From Polytrichum commune (taxonomy: Eukaryota; Streptophyta; Polytrichopsida; Polytrichales; Polytrichaceae): a DNA stretch of 64,000 bases. How positions within the stretch are numbered: position 1 is the stretch's first letter; each line of letters starts with the position of its first letter. Under the pieces are notes generated by a model, which worked only from the letters and a program-made list of their open reading frames with translations, did not search any database and was not told the origin of the DNA. The position numbers and the translations under genes are program-made. This document shows, piece by piece, positions 26,378-35,300 of the stretch. The stretch spans positions 54,052,429-54,116,428 of the forward strand of contig OX485804.1 in the NCBI GenBank assembly GCA_950295325.1. The letters are read 5' to 3'.

Positions 26378-29300
26378 ATGGACGCGATGCAGTATGCGGA
26401 AGGGGTGGTCAAAGAGTTTCTCCTCTTTCGAGGATTCACTCATACCCTTCAAAGCTTTGAGTCAGAGTTGCATGCCGATGTAGGCAACGGATTCCAGGTT
26501 CACACTTCTACAACTCACCTCTCTCTAACTTAACTTATCACCAATCAAAGCGAAGAACCCTACAAATTGGGTTTGGTTTTTTTAATGTCCTCGGAAGAAA
26601 TCACCTCGAACTCATAGTCGCTTCCCTCAAAACTACACACTCAGATTTTGGCAAATTTTGGGGCAATAGATTGCAAATGCAGAGTGCTCTGGGGCTAGGA
26701 AGTAGCAAGAGGAGTTGGAGATGGGTGTGTTGAGGGTGGAGCGTTGAACTGGGTTTTAATCCTCTAATTGGACAAACATTTTTGAAAGTTGAATTGAGAT
26801 TGTGCCAACTTTTGGAAGTTGGGTTAGGTCATCTTTTGTCAATTGTGAAAGCCATCCTTAGCAAAAATAGGGTGGTTTTGGAACGAAGCCAAAAAAATAG
26901 TTGGCTTTTGTTTTTCCTACTTCAGGGTCTGGTCTTTATCTCTCTTGGTTTTTTACTTGTGATGCCGATGGAAGCGAGGTTTTAGTACAAATGCTATAGA
27001 ACAATTTTCTTGAGTTGGAGATGGATGGGTTGAGGGCCAAGCATTGAACTGGGTTTCAACCCTCTAATTGGACAAACATTCTTGAGTGTTGAAATGCAAT
27101 TGTGCCAATTTTTTGGAAGTGGGGTTAGGTCATCTTCTATCATTTTATCAAATTTCTCCTTAACAAAAACAGGCTGTTTTCTTGATGAATCCAAAGATTT
27201 GGACGTTGTTTTTCCTACTTCAGGGTTTGGTCTTATTTCTCTTGCTTTTTGACTTGTGATGCTGATGGAATTGCGGTTCACATGCTATTCTACAATTTGC
27301 TCGAGTCTTTTCCTTTGCTCAAATGATTTGCCAGCGTTTGGCTAGTGTCCCATGTGTGATTTGTTTTTCTATTTCATTTCAGTTTCGGATTGCTTCCTTT
27401 TGATTGCCTTGTATTGAGTATGTAACTACTCTAGGAGCTTTTGGATTCACTATTTCTCTTGGTTTTTATTTTATGATTTACTGGTTACCTTTATCTGGAA
27501 GTTTTGATGTTTGAATGCTTGAAACTTGATACTTACAAGGGTGTGTCTTTTTTCTTTCTTTCTTTCAATTTTGCATAACCCAGTTGGTATTCATGCCTGT
27601 GCAGGTAGATCGCATTCTGGACCTCATATTCATGGTGTATGTTCCGCGATTTGAAGCAGACAAGCTCCTGAATCTGATGGGTTTCCTGGACAAGCTATTT
27701 TTTGCATCAGCCGATGTCTGGTACCAGACTACAGTCAAGAAGCTGGAGGCTTCGTTGAAGCGCTATTACCTTGTGCATGCACTTCAAAAAGGGCGTCCGG
27801 ATCGTGTGCTTGATTTCTATGAGCATTATGGGGAATCTTTCCTTCGCACTGGGGATGACTGCCATGCCTGGTTTGGTGAGCTTTTCCTTCCTGCATTTTG
27901 GGAGAATTTCAACATCTCAAAATGCAAGTGACCGGGTTTTTATGTTGATGAGTCAGTGTTGATTCATACCCTTCTTCAGGGTTCTATGTCTTTTCAGTGG
28001 TAACTCATCAACATTTAGCTCATGATTCAGTCATCAGTCATTCAAAACTCAATATTCTAGGTCTTGCTACTATAAACCATAGAAACAATCAAAAGATTGA
28101 AATTGCCACAATTTGTTTGGCAGGCAATGATTCAGTGTTGAGGTATGAATATAGAGCTTTGTGATGAAGGTCTATTTCTGACAATTTAATCTACCCTGGA
28201 TCAGTATGGGCAATTATGCTCCTCATATATAAAACAAAATATTGTTCCTCTAAGAGATTTTGCAATCATGTATATTTCTTGATTGCAACAAATATCATAA
28301 ATTCTGGGTTTTTTAGTGTTTGTGTTACATGGTGGCTTACAAACAATTTGTATTTGCAGCTCTTCCTTATATGAAGAACCCGAGCACAGATCCGCGTTTC
28401 CAAGTGTATTTCACAAAAGAGTGGTTGGACACTTTGATACTCTCACTCCGCAACTTCCTGTGCGAGGTCTTCGAAGGCATTCATATCCTTTTTTATTGTA
28501 ATACTGAAGTCCAAGAGTGGGTCACATAATAAGGTTTATATGACATTGTTTTGATAGCACCAGAAATGGATAGACGGAAATGATGAAATTTGCAGGGCAG
28601 TCCCTGATGACCACACTGTGAAGAGTATTCAATGCAAATTGATTGTTGTGTTTGAGGAAGAGAATTCACATGTAGCTAATTTTTCAGCAGCTTTGACATG
28701 GCCTTAAGCCCACCAAGTGCACAGGCCCTGTAATTTTAGGTATTGGGTTAGTGAAAGCTCAGAGCCTAGACTTCGTTACCACACACTCCAAATCTACATA
28801 TCTAATAAGCACATGTGAATATTGCCATTAAGGTAAGCGGGCCTAATTCCGTTACTTACCCTAAATGGACACCTATATACGAGTGGTGTGTGGCTACGTG
28901 TGGATTGAAGAACCAACATTAGAATGACATGTTTTGAAAAAAAGATTGAACAAAGTGCACAAAATTTGTTAACCATTATAGGCTCATAGTCAACATGATT
29001 GGGGGGACCTAATGACCATTTAATAAGCTCAAGAATCTTCACTTTGATAATGAACAAGATATTCATATAAGCTCCAACTGTACGAGGAAAATGTCTACGG
29101 GCACGATTTGACTTTGCTAATCATCTTGCACTAAAAGTGCGTTTTATATACTATGAGAAGTGGGTGCAGAGCTATAAGTGTCTGCTCAAGATCGCTTACC
29201 TTATCACGAAGTAAAAAGATAATTCTCCACCTGCTTGGGTGTCCTTGACTAATTGGGTGATGACACAGCTGCCCACACTTCTTAAGTTCACTAAGGAGAG

Positions 29301-32300
29301 AGGTAAGGCTGCGGATTTACAAAAAAAACTTGAGCAGTTGCAGACAGAAAACCTAGCATTGCAGGAGACCCTTGAGGCAAAAGATACTGAAATTTCTAAC
29401 TTAAGGAGGTATGATGAAGCTCTACACTCTGTTTCCATCATCATTCTTGTCTTATTTTTATATTTTAAAATTTGATATTATAGGAATTATCCTATATGCA
29501 GATGATAAAGTATATCATTGCCTAGCCTCCACCATCGCCTGTCAAGTGACAGTTTTAAGTCAGCCAAGGAAGAATATCTTGTAGGTTGTCTTACCATCTA
29601 GAGGTGACAACAGAGTCATACTTTAACTCAAAGCGACATTTTGTCAGGAGTTGGTCTCCTATGATTTCCTATTGGTTTTACATACATCATTAACTTAATC
29701 CCACTTGGGGTGCATGCATGGAGGTAGTGTTTGAATTTTAACGAAGTGCAACCTATTTCGATTCAATGAGGGCGAAACTCATTTTAGTATCTCTTGGTGT
29801 GCTCAAATGAGTTTGACCCTCCATGAACTGAAATAGATTGTCCTTTTTCCAAACCTCCAGACCACACCACCTTCAAGCCTACACTGAAAACTTACTGTAC
29901 GTGGAAGGTGTTGTATGCAAAATAACCAACTCCTGACCAAAATTGCCATTGAGTTAATTCTGATCTCTGATATCTGATATTGAGTAATGTTTGTGGAGGT
30001 GTTAATGTTTACCCAAGTTTCATTTCCAGGGCTCTACCTCAAGATGATGGTGTGAAGGAGAACAGTTTGGGGAGATCGGCATCTGACCATAGCTCAACTC
30101 TGGTTATGAAAGCATCTTCAAAAACCTTGGCAACATCTAGGAAAGAAACAGGTGATCATTTTGACCCAGGTCGTGGTATAGTTGGTTCCAACTACAGGAG
30201 TCTGAACTCTTGAATCGGTTGATTAAGGTAAAGGGGCCTAATTTAATTACTCATCCTTATTGGACATCTTTATTGAGTTGTCAGGTGTGGATCTAAGAAT
30301 GGGCATGATAAAGTCATGTGTTTAGTAGAGATTGGACATGCTCAAAATTTGTTATATTTGGTCTAGGCTCAATAGTCAACCTATTTGGGGGACCTCTATG
30401 ATCAATTAATAACAAAGCAAATCTTCACTTTGACAATGAATAAGATATTCATATGAGCTCCAAAAATTACAAGGAAAATGGCTACGGACACAATTTGGAT
30501 TTGCTAATCATCTCACACTGATTGCATGTTTCATATCCTATACAAAGTGATTGCTTAGTAAAAGTGTCCGTTTAAGGCCTGCTTACCTTAATGTACAATG
30601 TTGCCTCTCTTAGTTTACACCTTCCTCATTTCCATTGGTTGTGCTGCAGCAGATAGTGCACCTCCTTCACAAGTGGCAAGTGCTTTTGTCTTTGTAAATG
30701 TAACCGAGGATAAGAAGTCATCGGATTTCATGGGTTTTTCGAGTCGGCTAAGTAAAACCCATCAGACTACAAGGACAGCAGCAGATGACACCATCAACAC
30801 TACAACAACACCTGGAAGGACTATCTTAGGTTGGTTCAAAAATTAAAACTTCATTCATGTTTTTTTTGTAAAATATGTTCACCTCAAAGTTCCTGTTTTC
30901 TCCATCCTGTATCATTCTCAACAACCTTGAATGCAAGCCTGGTTGCCAAATGGGTTAATGCAAATGGTCTTATGCTATTACTAGTCTTGTTGCTTATGTG
31001 ATAGTGCTATGATTGCTTCAACCATATCAAGGTGTCCATACTGATGCCTGGAAGTTTAAATTCTTACAGCCAACTTATACATCAGTTCTACGTTGGTTCC
31101 ACTTGGTGACAATTGAGCTTGCTTGAGTTTGGATATTCACATGTGGTGTTTATCCAAAGGAGAAGGTTACTTTGATTTTGATTATGATTTTGATGGTGAT
31201 TACGACTAATTTTCAACGCCACTCTTGTGCAGAAATTATTATTTAAACCTGTTCTTGACTGTGTGACATTTTGAATTTCATTGGTAGTCCTCTCTTGAAA
31301 GAGAACTACCCTTCTATTGTCATTGTATTGCTCCATTATTGAAGTGAACATTTTTGATGGATTGTGGGCAGAACATGGTGATTCCATTATTTCAGAAAGG
31401 GGGGATGAAATTTCTCAAGTTGCTGTGGAGTTTCAGGTGGGCTGGTGAGCAATCTTTACAAAGATATCCTCTTTTATGGATATCAATGTAATTGCTGTTG
31501 ACTAGGATGCAGAAAAAAGTGAACAGGAACAGATCACTATGTTTTCCCCTTAGTATTATAAATTTCAAGTTCACAATCTTGTCATCCTGATTTTATGCAC
31601 TTCAATTTCAGAATGCAGAAGTACAACTTCCATCACTGGCTATGCAATATATAGCATGTCGTGCTTGTTGCATGTATGTACGACCATGTGATGATAGTAG
31701 AGTTGGTCAGTTTTTCATTCAAGAAGTTGTGATCGCCTTCTCAGGAAACATTTTCTGGGCATACAAGCCCAATCATGAAGTGTCGATTCTCGGCGACAGG
31801 CGCAAACATTGCAAGTGCATCTGCAGATGGCAACGTGAGGTGAAGTTTCTGAAGCATTTTTGGCTGTTCATGGTCCTCTATTGAGGATATTGCCTAACTA
31901 TTAAAGTTTTTCTGTAACTCAACATGACTTTTGGTTGGGAGTGTTTGTTTTGCATCCAACACCTTCCATGTTCAGAAAGTTTACGGTGCATGTTTGGAGG
32001 TAGTGTGGAGGTTTGAATGCAGAAAATTCTATATTGGTTCATTGAGGGTCAAATTTATTTTGGCATGCCAAGAGGTGCTGAAACAAGGTTGGCCCTAAAT
32101 AAGCCACAAGACTATTCATGAAGTTTGGTTGGGGGTTGGTTGTTTTGCATCCAGCACCTAGTATGTCTGGGAAGTTTGTGGAACATGCTCGGAGGTAGTG
32201 TTGAGGTTTGAACGAAGGACATTTTAATAATGGGTCATTGAGGGTGAACTTCATTTTTGGCATCCCAAGAGGTGCTGAAATGACTTCAGCCCTCAATGAA

Positions 32301-35300
32301 CCAAATCAGGTTAATCTTCATTCAAACTCAAAGAATACTTCAGTGCATGCACCACAAGTGGAAAATAAATTATAGATACTGTATGCAAAACAACCAATAG
32401 ACGATGATGGGGGACCAACTCAAGGAAAAGTCCCATTGAGTTAAAGGATAAGTCTTATGTCTGCTTGCGATCCTCATGCAATCCCTAACATGACCCTTGT
32501 CTGATTTCTGACCTCAGATTGGCTTAATTGTTGCTGCTGTGTATCAATGAGTGAGCCAATAAATCTGGTTTACCCTTTTGTGTAGTTGATGTGTAGTTCA
32601 ATTCTATTGGCTTGTTGACCTTTGTAAAGTAATGGAAACCGAAATGCAGGATATGGGCACTAGACAATGCTGCAGCAACATCTCGAAATGCGGCCATATG
32701 CACTGGGGTTGAAGTTATGTCACTTGAATGGGAATATAAATCAGATCGGTTGGTATGTCTTCTAGCAACCGTGTCTATCACTACATACATTGGTGTGTGT
32801 GTTGTTGTCGTGGAATTTGAGCACATGTCCTGTGATCATACTTACGATATCTTGGCGTTAAAAATTACTAAAGGAGGTAAGGTAGACAGGTCTTAAATGG
32901 CTACTTTTTCCAAATAGCCTACTTCTCCTAGGATATTAAACATGTGATTAGCATGAGATCTTAGCAAATCCACATGGACGCCATAGCCATTTTCCTTTTT
33001 TTTTGGAATGCATATCTTATTCATTATCAAAGTGAAGGTTTTCTTTCTTCAATGTTTATGTATGTCCTTCCGATTATGTTGAGTACTGAACCTAGAATAC
33101 TAACAACTTTTGAGCACATTGTTCAATCTCTTGTAAACACATGATACCCTTTTGTGTCCGTTCATAGATTCAGACCTAACCACACACTACTCAAATAAAG
33201 GTGTCTGATTAAGTTAAGTAACCGAATCAGGCCAGTAACTTAGTACTTTCTGGCTTTGTCAATACAATGGTCCAATGTACGCATATTGAGATTCTTGGAA
33301 CTTTTTTGCAGCTACTTCTTGGAACAGCGGAACGGCGGATAAAGGCTTGGAATGTGGAAGCCAAGCGTGTTGTGTGTGATCTTTCCACAGAAGCTGCTTT
33401 CCCAAGGTCTCAATAGCCTCCTCATTTTTAACTTTGGAATTCTTTTTGTGGGGTGAGGAGGCAATAGAGTAATCCTATAATTCAAAGGTACTTTTTGTCA
33501 GGATTTGGTTGTTTTGCATACAACACCTTCCATGTTTGGGAAGTTTTTGGTGCATGCTTGGAGGTTGTGTTGAGGTTTGAACAAAGACCATTCTATATTG
33601 GTTTCTTGAGGGTCAAACTCATTTTGGCATGCCAAGAGGTGCTAAAATGAGTTTAGCCCTCAATGAACTGAAATAGGTTGCTCTGCATCCAGATTCAACC
33701 ACTACCTTGAAGTATGCACCACTAATGGAAAGAATTTAAATGATGTTGTATGCAAAACAACCAATAGAAAATCATAGGGGACCAACTCCCAATGAAAAGT
33801 CCATTTGCATTAAAGGATAACTCTTAATGGACACCCATCTATCTTGCATAGATTAATTACTTTTAATATCGGTCATAAGCAATACCTCTGATGTGGGTTT
33901 CATCTTTGATCGTGTCCAGGGTCCTAGACTTGAAGTGCAGCCCAACGGATCCCGTATTCTGCTGTGCAGCTGCATCAAAGACAACGTAAGTTGACTACTA
34001 CAATACCATAGGGATGCAAATTTTTTAGTACTTCTTCGTTCGAATATCTCATTTTCAAACCTCTCAAATTAGGCAGAGGAAGGGCTTCCACTAGGCAAAC
34101 AATACTGGGATTGGGTTGGCCCCTATTGTTGAGTAACTCATCAAGAGCATTATGCATGTTACATGGTTAAGGTTTGCAAGACAGGTTCCAAACTAAATAT
34201 GTAATTTGATGACAATGTCACTATGGACAACGTCTTCTTCACAGAAGAGTCAATAAATGAGACATTGAAAATGGTTTTTTAATCCAATACTATTCTATTG
34301 CAGGAGGGTAGCAGAGGGAGTTGATGGACTTGGCTTTGGCTCACTAACCATCTGGAACATGCGCACTTGGAAAACAATGGTCAGTGCACTGACTACACTG
34401 ACTACACTGACAAACATGTCTTGAAAAAGAATGGATCCATGAAATTTTCTTATTACATATACTTCTGGTTTGTGCCACCACCATCAGCATGCCTGAGATT
34501 GAGTAAGCTTATTGACTATGGTCTACAGAGTGTACTTCCTCTTGGAGAGGACCCTCCAGTGATGACATCTGTGTGCTTCAACCACAATGGGAAGATTTTG
34601 GCTAGCGGAGCAACAGATGGCATGATTCGTCTTTTTGGTATCTCTCTATACCACTTTAAGTTCTCTGTTTGAACAGCTACTAGGTATGAAAACAAGAGAG
34701 AAGAGATGACTCTGATGTCGCCACCGCCGTGGATTATGATGTGGCAGTTAGTCTATCTCTATATGTAATTCAGAATTGGACATCACGAGAATTAGAGGGT
34801 CCTTGAAGACTCCTGCTTGTCTCCTTTCACAGGTGAACACATTGAACAGGCGCAGAGAAGCCAACTGGCACCTAATCTCCCCCAAGGGCAAGCCCCTAGG
34901 TTCCCATATGGTTGGTTTAACATATCCAGTTCACCCAGATATCCCCACTATGATTGGGTGGACCATAGGTGGGGGTGTCTGGGTATAGCCTATATCCCCT
35001 ATCTTGATGTTGTTAACAAGTCATTTATGGGTTTTTGGTTTAATCTTTTTTTGATGTGGACCAGATTTGAGAGGTAACCTGCCCATTACAGGGTGGCCGG
35101 CCCATGAAAGCTGTGTTTCATGTGTCCGTTTTAGTCATGATCAAGCTAGCATATTCAGCTTGGGTGCAGATGGCAAGGTTAGCCATTTCTTTCTCCACAC
35201 ATTTTACTAAATTCCTGAAGTGAAAATTAATCTGATTAGTGTGAATGAGGAGATCAAGACATGCTTGGCAGACTCATCCTATCAATATCATTAATTCAAA

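Noticed and set aside
26150..26452. Minus-strand frame of 100 codons
   Set aside because: It overlaps WDR91 exon 1 on the opposite strand. The plus-strand exon has a clear family match and splice donor.
28483..28510. GT donor for WDR91 intron 3 at about 28,495
   Set aside because: It would add residues not seen in the family (HILFY) and cannot pair in phase with a nearby AG acceptor. The AT-AC solution keeps both frame and alignment.
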